64,000 bases of DNA from Sphingomonas immobilis (GCF_030580995.1 NZ_JAUQSZ010000004.1:186001-250000); one strand, 5' to 3'; positions 7,561 through 16,760 are shown, counted from the first letter of the stretch. Notes: generated by a model from the letters alone, not told the origin. Numbers and translations: made by a program.

Positions 7561-8612
7561 CGCGTCGTCCTCAGCGCGTTGAGCATCCGCGCGAAATGAT
7601 CGCCCACCCACACGTCCTGATCCTCGCCCCAGCCGATGCGCCCGTCCATTTCCCAGCGCATCAACTGGTTGAGGCCGTAGCCGCCCTCGCTCATGCGGCT
7701 GACCGACTGCCCTTCCGCCTCCAGCCGGCGGCCGGTCTCGTCGTACAGATCGACGAGCATGTGGCTGTTCCAGCCCGCGACCGGATCGCGGAAGTTGAGC
7801 ATCTTCGACTTTTCCTTGTCGATCTCCCCGAACACGCCGTCCTTCAGCAGCCAGCCGACGTTCATCGGCGCCCAGCCCTTGGCATCGGCATCCTGCATCC
7901 GCACGAAGCCGAGGAAGCCGGTCTGGAAATCCAGGCTGTGGCCGTAGATGTAATCGATCCGCCCGCGCCCGCGCTCGCGCTCGATCTGGCGCCACAAGGG
8001 CCCGCCGGGATGCTTGACGCGGTTGCTGTCGGGCGCGTGCTTCTTCTGGCTGGTCTGGTACGGGCCGCCGCGCGGGCCCCAGGTGCGATCGCGCACGCCG
8101 ACGCCGTCGATCGCGATCTTCTCGCCGCGCAGCGTCATCGTGCCGATCACATGGCCGAGCTGATCGAAATGCGGCGTCTGCACGAAGGGCGGTTCGCCGG
8201 GGCGGAAGCGGTGCGGCGGGTGGACGCCGGTATGCGTGAAATCGAGCGCGAAGCCGCGCTCCTTGTCCTCATAGCCAAGGTGATATTTCATGCCGGGCTC
8301 GAGCATCTTGAGGCTGTAGCCGCCGTTCGGGAAAGTGATGTCGCGCAGATCGGGATCGTCCGGCATCGGCGCTTCCTCGACCTTCTTGTAATAGGCGAGG
8401 CGGCCGGGCTCGATACCCTGATCGTCCCACACGAAGATGCGCCACGTCACCGTCTTGCGATTGGGATAATAGGGTGTGTGGATCCAGCAGGCGATCTTGC
8501 GTTCGGGGATGTTGAACGACCACCAGTTGGTCTCGGTCTCGTAAGGATCGTCGGAGAGTTGATGATAGCAATCGTCCTCGGGCCGGAACACGAGCTTCGG
8601 ATCGTCGGTCAT
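7557..8612 (-). CDS. CrtC/AttH-like (DUF7064/7065-type) protein
   Basis: 351 aa. It has paired tryptophan-rich beta domains: ETNWWSFNIPER near the N-terminus, WRIFVWDD, and a second half opening with RDRTWGPRGG. This matches the family recalled as DUF7064/DUF7065, lipocalin-like and distantly related to carotenoid hydratase CrtC and AttH. Such genes lie in steroid, terpenoid and fatty-acid catabolic clusters but have no established reaction. A paralogue lies at 38685-39734. There is no signal peptide, so it is probably cytoplasmic. It overlaps the kinase gene by 4 bp and follows a crotonase gene by 1 bp. Confidence 0.75.
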   Translation of the reverse strand: MTDDPKLVFRPEDDCYHQLSDDPYETETNWWSFNIPERKIACWIHTPYYPNRKTVTWRIFVWDDQGIEPGRLAYYKKVEEAPMPDDPDLRDITFPNGGYSLKMLEPGMKYHLGYEDKERGFALDFTHTGVHPPHRFRPGEPPFVQTPHFDQLGHVIGTMTLRGEKIAIDGVGVRDRTWGPRGGPYQTSQKKHAPDSNRVKHPGGPLWRQIERERGRGRIDYIYGHSLDFQTGFLGFVRMQDADAKGWAPMNVGWLLKDGVFGEIDKEKSKMLNFRDPVAGWNSHMLVDLYDETGRRLEAEGQSVSRMSEGGYGLNQLMRWEMDGRIGWGEDQDVWVGDHFARMLNALRTTR

Positions 8613-8613
8613 C

Positions 8614-9411
8614 TCATTCTCCCTTGAAGTCGGGCGGGCGCTTGTCGATCAGCGCGGCGACGCCCTCCCGGTAATCGGCGGTGGCGTGCGCGTTGACCTG
8701 GGCGAAGGCGGCCATGTCGAGCGCGGTATCGTAACTGGTGTTCTGGCCCTGGCGCAGCAACGTCTTGGTCAGGCGCAGCGAATGCGGCGGCAGCGCGGCG
8801 ATCTTCGTGGCGAGCGCCAGCGCCTCGTCCAGCAGCGTGTCGTGCGGCACGACGCGGCTGACGAGGCCCCAGTCGGCGGCGGTTTGCGCGTCGATCACGT
8901 CGCCGGTGAAGAACAGCTCTGCCGCGCGGCTCGCCCCGATCACGCGCGGCAGCAGCCACGATCCGCCGTCGCCGGGGACGAGGCCGAGCTTGAGGAAGGT
9001 CACGCCGAACTTCGCCTTGTCCGACGCGATGCGGATATCGGCCATGCACGCCACGTCGCAGCCCAGCCCGATCGCCGCGCCGTTGACCGCGGCGATCACC
9101 GGCATGTCGAGCCCGTAGAGCGCGCGCGCGGCGCGGTGGATGTTGTCGCGGTAATGGTTGCGGATCTTGAGGCCCGTGCCCGAGAACGAGCCGTTGGGAT
9201 CGGCCATCGCCTTCACGTCGCCGCCGGCCGAGAAGGCGCGGCCCTCGCCGGTGAGGATCACGCAGCGCACCGCCAGATCGGCATTGAGCGCCGCGCAGGC
9301 GGCCTGGATCGCCTCGCCGTCGCCGGGCGCGCCGAGCGCGTTCATCAGATCGGGCCGGTTGAGCCGCAGGATGGCGATCGGCCCCTGCCGTTCGGTGGTG
9401 ATGATCGACAT
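8614..9411 (-). CDS. Crotonase-superfamily protein lacking both catalytic glutamates
   Basis: 265 aa crotonase fold with the oxyanion-hole segment AFSAGGDVKAM (residues 59-69) and LGC at 116-118. At the positions of rat enoyl-CoA hydratase Glu144 and Glu164 it has Asp119 and Phe139. Simple hydratase chemistry is therefore unlikely, and an isomerase, hydrolase or ring-opening role is more plausible. A good ribosome site (GGAGCCTCC) precedes ATG 9411. It sits in a tight leftward operon between an SDR and the CrtC/AttH-like gene. Confidence 0.88.
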   Translation of the reverse strand: MSIITTERQGPIAILRLNRPDLMNALGAPGDGEAIQAACAALNADLAVRCVILTGEGRAFSAGGDVKAMADPNGSFSGTGLKIRNHYRDNIHRAARALYGLDMPVIAAVNGAAIGLGCDVACMADIRIASDKAKFGVTFLKLGLVPGDGGSWLLPRVIGASRAAELFFTGDVIDAQTAADWGLVSRVVPHDTLLDEALALATKIAALPPHSLRLTKTLLRQGQNTSYDTALDMAAFAQVNAHATADYREGVAALIDKRPPDFKGE

Positions 9412-9421
9412 GGAGGCTCCT

Positions 9422-10279
9422 TCAGCCGAATTTCAGGCCCTGGGCGAGCGTCCAGGCGCCGTCTGGGTCACGGTGCCAGCCGGCCGCCGCGGCGGTGCCG
9501 CCATCGACCGGCAGCACCACGCCGGTGATGTAGCAGGCGAGCGGCGAACAGAGGAAGGCGGCGGCGTCCCCGCATTCCACATCCACGCCTTCGCGCCCCA
9601 GCGGGACCAGGCGGTTCATCGCATCCTGCGCCTCTGCGCCGGGTTCCTTCCAGTTCGCCGGATCGACCGGGCCGCTGCGATTGCCGCGGTTGCCGGGCGT
9701 CACGGTATGATCGGGCGCGATGGCGTTGACGCGGATCGCGTGCTGCGACAGCTCGATCGCCATCGATTTGGTGAAGCTCTCCATCCCCGCCTTGCAGGCG
9801 GCATAGACCGCAAAGCCCGGCGCGGCGCGCGTGCCCTCGATGCTGCTGACGTTGACGATCGATCCGCCGCGCGCGCCCGCCACCATCAGCGGCGCGGCGG
9901 CGTGGATGGCGGCGAGCATGCTCGTCATGTTGATGTCGATATGCCGCTGCCAGCTACGCTCCGACTGATCGACGAAATCGCGCCGCGACACGCCGCCGGC
10001 ATTGTTGACGAGGATATCGAAGCGGCCGAACGCGGCGTGGGTTTGCGCGACGGCGGCGCGGACCTGTTCGCTGTCCATCACGTCGGTCGGGATCGCGAGC
10101 GCCTTGCGGCCCGCCTCGCGGATGCGCGCGGCGGCTTCCTCGCAGCGCTCCGGCACGATGTCGGCGACCGCGACGTCGGCGCCCGCCGCCGCCAGCCGCA
10201 GCGCGATCGCGCGGCCGATGCCGCCGCCCCCGCCGGTGACGAGTGCGGCCTGCCCGTTCAGGTCGATGGCGATCGCCAT
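9422..10279 (-). CDS. SDR family oxidoreductase
   Basis: 285 aa. TGGGGGIG is at residues 15-22, D40 suggests NAD, NNAG is at 92-95, and Ser145-146, Tyr159 and Lys163 form the active site. A loop of about 20 extra residues (DHTVTPGNRGNRSG) after the active site is longer than in most SDRs and probably shapes a large substrate pocket. ATG 10279 is preceded by GGAGAGG; a longer frame upstream lacks such a site. It is likely the first gene of the leftward unit ending with the kinase at 6190. Confidence 0.9.
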   Translation of the reverse strand: MAIAIDLNGQAALVTGGGGGIGRAIALRLAAAGADVAVADIVPERCEEAAARIREAGRKALAIPTDVMDSEQVRAAVAQTHAAFGRFDILVNNAGGVSRRDFVDQSERSWQRHIDINMTSMLAAIHAAAPLMVAGARGGSIVNVSSIEGTRAAPGFAVYAACKAGMESFTKSMAIELSQHAIRVNAIAPDHTVTPGNRGNRSGPVDPANWKEPGAEAQDAMNRLVPLGREGVDVECGDAAAFLCSPLACYITGVVLPVDGGTAAAAGWHRDPDGAWTLAQGLKFG

Positions 10280-10314
10280 GTCCGTCCTCTCCTTCGTCCG
10301 TCGCTGCAGCGCGG

Positions 10315-10343
10315 CATACGATCCTTTACCGTTTCTCGTTACC
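10315..10343 (-). promoter_or_regulatory. Possible regulatory element shared with the ALDH-P450 operon
   Basis: On the minus strand the sequence ACGGTAAAGGATCGTATG lies about 35-55 bp before the SDR start at 10279. A near copy, ACAGTAAAGCATCTATG, lies 45-64 bp before the aldehyde dehydrogenase start at 21846. Both are next to a GTAAC half-site (here GGTAAC). The match has one indel and could be chance, but the similar distance to the start codons favours a shared control element. Confidence 0.3.
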
Positions 10344-10351
10344 AAGTACAC

Positions 10352-11680
10352 CTAGATTGATAAGTGGACAGCCCGTCCACCGATCAGCGTGGCGGCGACG
10401 TTTTGCGCATCGAGCGCGTCGAGCGTCGCGGCCAGGCCGACGCGCAGCAGGCAGAGGTCCGCCGCCATCCCCACGCGCACGCTGGTGCCGCCGGTGTAGA
10501 GGCGCAGCGCCTGCGCAGGGGCGATCCGCTCGTCCGCGCCGAGCACGACGCCCGCCGCCGTCTCGCGCGTCACCGCCGCGCGCATCGCGGCCCACGGATC
10601 GAGCGGGCCGTAGGGCGCGTCCGAGCTGCCGAGCACCGGCACGTCCGCCGCGATCAGGCTGGCGCAGCGATAGAGATCGGCGTGCTCGCCCGCCGCGACA
10701 TCGCGCAGATAGGCGTCGCCGCGCGCCGCGACGAAGCCCGGCTGCGTCGCCACCGTCAGGCCGAGCGCGGCGATCACCGGGATCGCGTCGGCCGGGATCA
10801 CGCTGCCATGTTCGATGCGGTCGCCCGGCCGGGTGCCCGCCGCTTCGAACGCCGCCAGCGTCAGCGCGAGCTCGAACGCCGTGACACAGTGTACCGCGAC
10901 CGCCCGGCCCCAGGCGCGCGCATCGGCGATGCGGGCGATGAAGGCGTCGAGATCGGGCGGTGCGCGTTCGTCGGGGACGATCTTGACCGGCCCGACCGCG
11001 AAAGCACCGTCTGCCGGGGACGACAGCGCACCGCCGCTCATCAGCGTGAGCCGCTGCGGGATCGCGCCCGTCAGGATCGCCGCCGCATCCGCATCGGTGG
11101 TGACGCTCGCGTCGGTGACGGCGGTGACGCCGCAGGCGGCGAGGCGCGCGCCAAGCGGCGCGAGCGGCGGGACGACCGTGCCGATCGCCGCGCGCAGCGC
11201 CGCATCGCCGCGCCACAGCCGCCCGCTATCGCGCTCCAGCCCGGCGATCTCGCCGGCCGCCGCCAGCGCCGCATCGTTGAGCACCCACAAGGCGCCGGTG
11301 CGATCGAGCACGCGCAGACGGTGCGCGGGGGCGATGCGCGTCAGCACATGCCGGTCGAGCCGTTCGGCGACCGGCGCGGGGCAGCGCGTCGCGCGCAGCC
11401 AGCTTCCGGCCGGGCGTGTCGCGGCGATGCGCGCGATCTCGCCCGCCACCGCGTCCAGCGTCTCGCACGCCGACAGATCGATCGACTCCGCCGCGGCTGC
11501 GGTCGCGAGCAGATGGATGTGGTGATCGACGAGGCCGGGGATCAGCGCGCCGCCCCGCCCGGCGATCTCGTCGCGCTCTCGCGGCAGGTCGCGGCCGATC
11601 GCGGCGACGCGCCCGTCGGCGATCAGCACGTCGCAGGCCGCGCCGTCGACCTCGACGCCGCGAAGCAGCAGCCGGCTCAC
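10352..11680 (-). CDS. YtcJ-like metal-dependent amidohydrolase (Amidohydro_3)
   Basis: 442 aa. An N-terminal beta sandwich (DVLIADGRVAAIG) is followed by the metal motif GLVDHHIHLLA (HxH), later HCVTAFEL, IEHGSVI and GSSDAPYGPLDPW, as in the YtcJ branch of amidohydrolases. It could hydrolyse an amide, lactone or cyclic imide; the substrate is unknown. GTG 11680 overlaps the stop of the upstream CoA-transferase by 4 bp (GTGA). It is about 90 residues shorter than typical YtcJ proteins. Confidence 0.82.
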   Translation of the reverse strand: MSRLLLRGVEVDGAACDVLIADGRVAAIGRDLPRERDEIAGRGGALIPGLVDHHIHLLATAAAAESIDLSACETLDAVAGEIARIAATRPAGSWLRATRCPAPVAERLDRHVLTRIAPAHRLRVLDRTGALWVLNDAALAAAGEIAGLERDSGRLWRGDAALRAAIGTVVPPLAPLGARLAACGVTAVTDASVTTDADAAAILTGAIPQRLTLMSGGALSSPADGAFAVGPVKIVPDERAPPDLDAFIARIADARAWGRAVAVHCVTAFELALTLAAFEAAGTRPGDRIEHGSVIPADAIPVIAALGLTVATQPGFVAARGDAYLRDVAAGEHADLYRCASLIAADVPVLGSSDAPYGPLDPWAAMRAAVTRETAAGVVLGADERIAPAQALRLYTGGTSVRVGMAADLCLLRVGLAATLDALDAQNVAATLIGGRAVHLSI

Positions 11681-12636
11681 GGCGCCGAGGCCGCGACGCC
11701 CGCCATGGCGGCATCGATGAAGCCGCTCGCGCCGCCCGCGAGCGCGCCCAGCACGGCGGCGGCGGCGGCAAGCCCGGTCAGCGGATCGGCGACGGCATCG
11801 CCGAGGAACTCCGGCGCACCGCTCGCGCTCCAGCGCACCAGCCCGCCCGCAGCGGCGGCGTCGTCGCCGAAGGCGACACGCGGCGAGTCCCAACCGTGAC
11901 CGCTCACCGCCACCCAGATCAGCGCGGGGTTGGCGGCCAGCACCGTATCGCGGTCCAGCCCGAGCGCTACAAAGGCGCGGGCGCGGGCGCTGGTGATGAG
12001 GACATCCGCCTCGGCGATCAGGGCGGCGAGGCGCGCGCGGTCGCGGGGTTGCGCGAAGTCGAGCCGCTGGCGCGCTTTCGCGCCGTTGAGACTCTGGTCG
12101 AGCGCGGGGGCGCTGCGCGCGGTCGTGTCGGGGCGGGCGGCGCTTTCGATCTTGGTGACGGCGGCCCCGGCGGCGGCGAGGATCGCGCCGCACAGCGGCC
12201 CGGCCCACAGGCTCGACAGATCGAGGACGCGCGGCGCGGCGCGGGGGTGTCCGCCTGCCTGCACCGGCGGCTTGGGCAGGCGCGGCGGCGCTTCGCCGAC
12301 GATCGAAACGGGCAGGCCGAGCAATGCCGCCCGGTCGCGCGCCTCCACAGCCGTCATGCCGCGCACGTCGCGCGTCACGGCGGACCATGCGTCGCCGCGT
12401 ACCGGGCGTCCCAGCCAGGCAGGCACGAGTTCGATATCCTCGCCCCGCGCGAGATTGACCGCGAGCCAGCCGTCCTGCGCGCGCACCAGCCGCGCGTGGC
12501 GATTGGCGGAACGCCGGCCGGGCCGCGCCAGCGCGACCGCATCGCCGCGATCGAGCGTCGCGCGCGGATCGAGCTGGACGCCGTGGCGCGCGATGTCGCC
12601 GCACAGCCGATCCGCCAGGGCGAGCGCGCGGTTCAT
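11677..12636 (-). CDS. Family III CoA-transferase-like protein with apparently permuted domain order
   Basis: 319 aa, against about 400 for the family. The Rossmann segment typical of the CaiB N-terminus (PRVLDLSSLWAGPLCG, then AAVTKIES) begins only around residue 140. The first 130 residues instead resemble the CaiB C-terminal domain (QDGWLAVNLARGED and following). The protein ends 11 residues after Asp308 in FIDAAM, the position of the catalytic Asp of the family. I therefore read it as a circular permutation rather than a truncation. It overlaps the genes on both sides by 4 bp, and the upstream crotonase looks permuted too. Confidence 0.75.
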   Translation of the reverse strand: MNRALALADRLCGDIARHGVQLDPRATLDRGDAVALARPGRRSANRHARLVRAQDGWLAVNLARGEDIELVPAWLGRPVRGDAWSAVTRDVRGMTAVEARDRAALLGLPVSIVGEAPPRLPKPPVQAGGHPRAAPRVLDLSSLWAGPLCGAILAAAGAAVTKIESAARPDTTARSAPALDQSLNGAKARQRLDFAQPRDRARLAALIAEADVLITSARARAFVALGLDRDTVLAANPALIWVAVSGHGWDSPRVAFGDDAAAAGGLVRWSASGAPEFLGDAVADPLTGLAAAAAVLGALAGGASGFIDAAMAGVAASAP

Positions 12637-13622
12637 GCCGCGACCAGCCCCCAGCCCGCCGCCACGTCGCGCGGAATGCGGCGGCCGCTCAACAGCATGT
12701 AGCCGGTGCGGTGCCGCCCGATCGCGCGGGCGACACTCACCGTGCCGCCCGCGCCCGGCATCAGGCCAATGCCGAGTTCGGGAAGCTGGAAGAAACTGCC
12801 GGGCGCGGCGAAGCGGTGGGCGGCGGCGGCGGGAATCTCGATCCCCGATCCGATGCACGCGCCGTGCAGCATCGCCGTCGCGCGGTCGCCCAGTTCGTGC
12901 AGGCGCAGCGCGCAGGAGCGCAGCATCCGCACCGCATCGGCCTGCGCGAGATCGGTCGCCGTACCGAATTCCGCCAGCACGCCGCCGGTGGAGAAGCACG
13001 CCCCCTCCCCGCGCAGCACGACGCACGGAGAGGACGGATCGTCCAGCGCCGCGCACAGCGCCTCGTGCAGCGCATCGCGCATCCCCGCGCAGATGCCGTT
13101 GCGGCTTTCAGGCCGCGCGAGCGTGATCGTCACGACATCGCCGTCGCGCGCAACGGCGAGGGGCGGGCCTGCCGCCACCGGCATCGCACGATCGGGTTGC
13201 GCCGCGCGCCACGCGCGGAACGCCGCCCCGCCGAGCAAGGTCGAATAGGCGAAGGATTCGAGTTGCAGCGCATCGCCGAACGGCAGGCCCGCACCGATCC
13301 GCAACACGCGCGCCGCCGCCGCCGCCGCGATCGGCGCACGCGCCACCGCCGCGGCGATCGCCTGCGCGGCCGCCAGCGGATCGCGCACCGTCACCCACGG
13401 CGCGGGCGCGGCAGGGCGGGTGGTCAGCAGAAGGTCGAAAGCGTCGGGTTCGACGACCGGCACGGCGCCCGCGCGGTCGATCCCGCCGACGATCGCCGTA
13501 GTGTCGCGCGACAGGGCGCGGGCCCGCGCAGGCGCACCCGCGTCGGCAAGGTCGATCCAGACGATCGGCCGCTCGCCCAGTGCCGAAAAGGCTTCCGCCT
13601 CGAGATGATCGATCGCGGCCAA
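12633..13622 (-). CDS. Enoyl-CoA hydratase/isomerase family protein with N-terminal helical domain, TTG start
   Basis: 329 aa. The crotonase core starts only near residue 150 (VVTITLARPESRNG) and runs to the end (LLSGRRIPRDVAAGWGLVAA), where a normal crotonase would continue with its C-terminal helices. Similar helices (ESFAYSTLLGG, FRAWRAAQP) are found before the core. Both catalytic glutamates are present (IEIP and LPELGIG), so hydratase chemistry is possible. TTG 13622 is the best start I find, 8 bp after the ligase stop; the start is uncertain. It is translationally coupled to the CoA-transferase downstream. Confidence 0.75.
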   Translation of the reverse strand: MAAIDHLEAEAFSALGERPIVWIDLADAGAPARARALSRDTTAIVGGIDRAGAVPVVEPDAFDLLLTTRPAAPAPWVTVRDPLAAAQAIAAAVARAPIAAAAAARVLRIGAGLPFGDALQLESFAYSTLLGGAAFRAWRAAQPDRAMPVAAGPPLAVARDGDVVTITLARPESRNGICAGMRDALHEALCAALDDPSSPCVVLRGEGACFSTGGVLAEFGTATDLAQADAVRMLRSCALRLHELGDRATAMLHGACIGSGIEIPAAAAHRFAAPGSFFQLPELGIGLMPGAGGTVSVARAIGRHRTGYMLLSGRRIPRDVAAGWGLVAA

Positions 13623-13630
13623 GGCCGCGC

Positions 13631-15127
13631 TCAGGCGGCGACCCGCGTCGTCAGCTCGACCTTGAGCACGCGGCGCAGCAACTTGCCGGTCTCGTTATAG
13701 GGAAGCTCGGCCCGGAATTCCCAGGTCTCGGGCGTCTTGGTGGAGCGCAGCCGCGCCTTCACCCACGCCGCCAGCTCGGCGATCGCCGGTGCGTCGTCGC
13801 ACACCAGCACCGCCGCCACGCGCTCGCCCCATTGATCGTCGGGCAGGCCGAGCACGGCGACGTCGCGGACGCTGGGATGCGCGCGCAGCACGTCCTCGAT
13901 CTCGCCGGGCGAGATGTTCTCGCCGCCACGCACGATCACGTCGTCGAGCCGACCCTCGACGTAGAGATAGCCGGCCTCATCGAGATAGCCCGCGTCGTTG
14001 GTCGCGAACCAGCCGTCGTCGGACAGCACTTTCTTGTGGAGGTACTCGCCCGCCACCTGCTCGCCGCGGACGTGGATCTCGCCGGATTCGCCCGCCGGGA
14101 CGGGCTTGCCGTCGGGGCAGCGGATCTCGAGTTCGAGCGTCGGCAGCGGCCGGCCGACCGAACCGAGCCGCGCGCGCACCTTGGGATCCTGCGAGGAGAT
14201 CGCTTCGCGGTGATCGTCGGGGCCGAGCACCGCCACGGTCGAGCTCGTCTCGGTCAGGCCGTAGGCGTTGACGTAATCGACGTGCGGCAGCAGCCCCAGC
14301 GAACGCTCGATCACCGGCAGCGGCATCCGCCCGCCGCCATAGGAGAGCGCGCGCAGCGTCGGCAGCGTGATCGCGCGCGCATCGAGCACATCGAGGATGC
14401 GGCCGAGCATCGTCGGCACCACCATCGCGTGCGTCACCGCCTCGCCAAGCGCGGTATCGACCCAGATTTCGGGCGTGAAGGCAGACACATAGACGAGCCG
14501 CCGCCCGCCGTAGATGCCGGTCAGGATCGCGGAGATGCCGGCGATATGATAGGGCGGCACGCTGATCAGCGCGGCCTCGCCCTCTTCGGCGCCCATGAAC
14601 TCGACCGTCGAGACGACGTAGGAGGTAAGGTTGCCGTGGCGCAGCACCGCCGCCTTGGGCTCGCCGGTGGTGCCGCTGGTGAACAGCAGCACGGCAATGT
14701 CCTGCTCGCTCGGCTCGATCTCCGCCGCGCGGTTGGCGGGATCGAGACAGGCGGCGTCGAACGCCTCGCGCGTCACGACGGTCACGCCCTCGATCCCCTC
14801 GGCGCGCGCCACCATGTCGGCATCGACGATCGCGACCGACGGCGCGGTGCGCGCGAGCAGCTTGCGCAGATCGGCATCCGCCAGCCGGTAATTGACCGGC
14901 GCGAACGGCATCCCCGCCAGCGAGCCGGCGAACAGGGCGACGGGCAGCGTCGGGCCGTTCAGGCCGCAGAAGACGAGCGTCTTGCCCGGTTGCTGCGCCA
15001 GCCAGGCCGCGCCGCCGCGCGCGCGCGCCAGCACTTCCTCACCGAGAACGGGGCCGTCCGGGCCCGACAGCATCGGCCGGTCGGGAAAACTCTCGGCGGC
15101 CATTTCGAGCAGGAGCGAAATCTGCAT
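13631..15127 (-). CDS. Acyl-CoA synthetase (AMP-forming)
   Basis: 498 aa adenylate-forming enzyme that activates a carboxylic acid to its CoA thioester with ATP. The phosphate-binding loop FTSGTTGEPKAA, the YGLTETSS motif and the hinge region GYLYVEGRLDD are present, and Lys482 in NETGK is the catalytic lysine of the mobile C-terminal domain. Length is typical. It starts 9 bp after the end of a small unknown gene in the same leftward operon. Together with the CoA-transferase upstream it provides two ways to make the CoA ester. Confidence 0.9.
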   Translation of the reverse strand: MQISLLLEMAAESFPDRPMLSGPDGPVLGEEVLARARGGAAWLAQQPGKTLVFCGLNGPTLPVALFAGSLAGMPFAPVNYRLADADLRKLLARTAPSVAIVDADMVARAEGIEGVTVVTREAFDAACLDPANRAAEIEPSEQDIAVLLFTSGTTGEPKAAVLRHGNLTSYVVSTVEFMGAEEGEAALISVPPYHIAGISAILTGIYGGRRLVYVSAFTPEIWVDTALGEAVTHAMVVPTMLGRILDVLDARAITLPTLRALSYGGGRMPLPVIERSLGLLPHVDYVNAYGLTETSSTVAVLGPDDHREAISSQDPKVRARLGSVGRPLPTLELEIRCPDGKPVPAGESGEIHVRGEQVAGEYLHKKVLSDDGWFATNDAGYLDEAGYLYVEGRLDDVIVRGGENISPGEIEDVLRAHPSVRDVAVLGLPDDQWGERVAAVLVCDDAPAIAELAAWVKARLRSTKTPETWEFRAELPYNETGKLLRRVLKVELTTRVAA

Positions 15128-15136
15128 GGCGATGGA

Positions 15137-15460
15137 TCAGTCCGAAGCGGGAAGCGCCTTGGCTTCCTTCAGGTTGAGCGGCTTGCCGTCGATCGCGAGC
15201 GAGCCCTTGCCGGCCTTGCTGCCGAGCACTTCGAGCCCCGCCGCCTCGTCGAAATAGCGCTTGCCGACCGCGGTGCCGCCGGAAAAGTCCGGCGAGAGTT
15301 CGAGGCCTTCGGGTGCCGTCGCGGCCAGCGCGACCATCGGCTGCCCGCCACATTCCAGGCTCACCGGCGTCTTGGGAGGGCGCACCACCACGACTTCGCT
15401 CGTGCAAACCGCGCTCTTCCAACGCGAACCGGGCTTCAACTCCATGTCCTTCTCCATCAC
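15137..15460 (-). CDS. Small conserved hypothetical protein in a CoA-activation operon
   Basis: 107 aa, no signal peptide or membrane segment. The first 45 residues include [13 protein letters not shown] and SLECGGQPM, with two cysteines 20 residues apart. The C-terminal half is a lysine-rich [22 protein letters not shown] do not recognise the family. The ATG at 15460 overlaps the stop of the CoA-transferase by 4 bp (ATGA), and the ligase follows 9 bp later, so it is probably made with both and may be an accessory subunit. A second Met three codons in is an alternative start. Confidence 0.7.
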   Translation of the reverse strand: MMEKDMELKPGSRWKSAVCTSEVVVVRPPKTPVSLECGGQPMVALAATAPEGLELSPDFSGGTAVGKRYFDEAAGLEVLGSKAGKGSLAIDGKPLNLKEAKALPASD

Positions 15461-16695
15461 GCGACCGCACCGATCGCTTTTAACTGTTCGATCCGGTCCC
15501 AGTCGATGCCCAATTCCATCAGCACAAGCTCGGTGTGCTCCGACGGTTCGGGCGCGCGGACGGTCTCCACCTTGGCGCGGTTGAACTGCACCGGATTGGC
15601 GACCAGCCGGATCGGCGGCCCGCCATCAGCCGATTCGACCTCGAAGATCAAGTCGTTTTGAAGTACCTGTTCATCCGACGCGACGTCGTGGACGGTCTGG
15701 TACGGCGCCCATTGGCCCTTCAGCGTCTTGAGCCGTTCGATCCACCACGCGAAGGGGCGCGCCTTGATGGCGCGCGTCACTTCGGCATGGGCCAGTGCGG
15801 CATTCGCTTCCTGCATCAGCGCGGTGTCGGTGGAAAAGCGCGGATCGTCAACCAGGTGAGCGAGGTCGAGATGCTCGAAAGTGTCCCGGATATAGGGACC
15901 GGGCTTCAGCACGGTGAGGTTGATGTGCCCGCCGTCGGCGGTTTCGAACACGCCCATGAAGGGATTGGTGCCGACCTGCGCGCCGCCGCCGGGCATCTGC
16001 GCCTGGAACGGATCGGACTTCAGCTCCATCGCCACGTCGATGCTGCACGCCGTCGCCCAGATGCCGGAGGACAGCAGCGACACGTCGACCTCGGTCGTCT
16101 CGCCGGTATTCTTGCGGTGAAACAGCGCGGCGGCGATGCCGCCGGCGATGTTCATGCCGCCGATCGTGTCGCCATACGCCGGGCCGGGCTGCAGCAGCGG
16201 GCCGCCGAGTTCGGGCGGCGTCACCAGCTTGGCCGATCCGCCGCGCGCCCAGAAGGCAGTCGAATCGAAACCGCCCTTTTCCCGGTCCGGCCCCTTGTCG
16301 CCGAAGGCCGAGCCGCGGACGTAGATGATGTCGGGATTGGCGGCGCGGATATGTTCGAGATCGATCTTCAGCTTCTGCCGCTGGCTGGGCAGATAATTGG
16401 TGAGGAACACGTCGCAGGACTTGGCCAGCTCGTAGATCAGCTCCTGCCCCTCCGCCGTGGAGACATCGATCCCGACCGACCGCTTGCCGCGATTGGGGTG
16501 CTGCATCAAGGCGCTGCGCTGCGGATTGACTGCGAGGCGTTGCAGCATCTGGATGCCGCGCTGCGCATCGCCGCGAACCGGGTGCTCGATCTTGAGCACG
16601 TCCGCACCCCAATCGGCCAGCACCGCGCCCGCCGCGGGCACGTAGGTGAACTGCGCGATCTCGAGAACGCGGACGCCCTTCATTACCTGCGTCAT
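15457..16695 (-). CDS. CaiB/BaiF family III CoA-transferase
   Basis: 412 aa, normal family length. The N-terminal Rossmann signature ([27 protein letters not shown]) and the region around Asp204 in TEVDVSLL, the expected aspartyl-CoA thioester residue, are intact. It transfers CoA between an acyl-CoA and a free acid. ATG 16695 has a ribosome site AGGAGAGGAAG; the 22 upstream codons lack one. It is the first gene of a leftward operon running divergently from a TetR regulator. Confidence 0.9.
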   Translation of the reverse strand: MTQVMKGVRVLEIAQFTYVPAAGAVLADWGADVLKIEHPVRGDAQRGIQMLQRLAVNPQRSALMQHPNRGKRSVGIDVSTAEGQELIYELAKSCDVFLTNYLPSQRQKLKIDLEHIRAANPDIIYVRGSAFGDKGPDREKGGFDSTAFWARGGSAKLVTPPELGGPLLQPGPAYGDTIGGMNIAGGIAAALFHRKNTGETTEVDVSLLSSGIWATACSIDVAMELKSDPFQAQMPGGGAQVGTNPFMGVFETADGGHINLTVLKPGPYIRDTFEHLDLAHLVDDPRFSTDTALMQEANAALAHAEVTRAIKARPFAWWIERLKTLKGQWAPYQTVHDVASDEQVLQNDLIFEVESADGGPPIRLVANPVQFNRAKVETVRAPEPSEHTELVLMELGIDWDRIEQLKAIGAVA

Positions 16696-16747
16696 CTTCT
16701 TCCTCTCCTGCCGCCTATGCCGCGCGAGAGTCGCCCGCGCGAATAAC

Positions 16748-16760
16748 TGACGATCCGTCA
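16748..16760. promoter_or_regulatory. Palindromic operator TGACG-ATC-CGTCA
   Basis: A perfect 5-bp-arm palindrome sits 53 bp upstream of the leftward CoA-transferase and 76 bp upstream of the rightward TetR gene. Position and size fit a TetR-type operator controlling both promoters. Binding by the adjacent TetR protein is inferred. Confidence 0.5.

Noticed and set aside
11677..12636. CoA-transferase considered as a truncated pseudogene
   Set aside because: The frame is intact, start and stop are coupled to neighbours, and the missing C-terminal features appear at the N-terminus, so permutation is more likely.
13580..15661. 693-codon rightward open frame
   Set aside because: It is opposite the acyl-CoA synthetase gene and has low-complexity Arg/His content.
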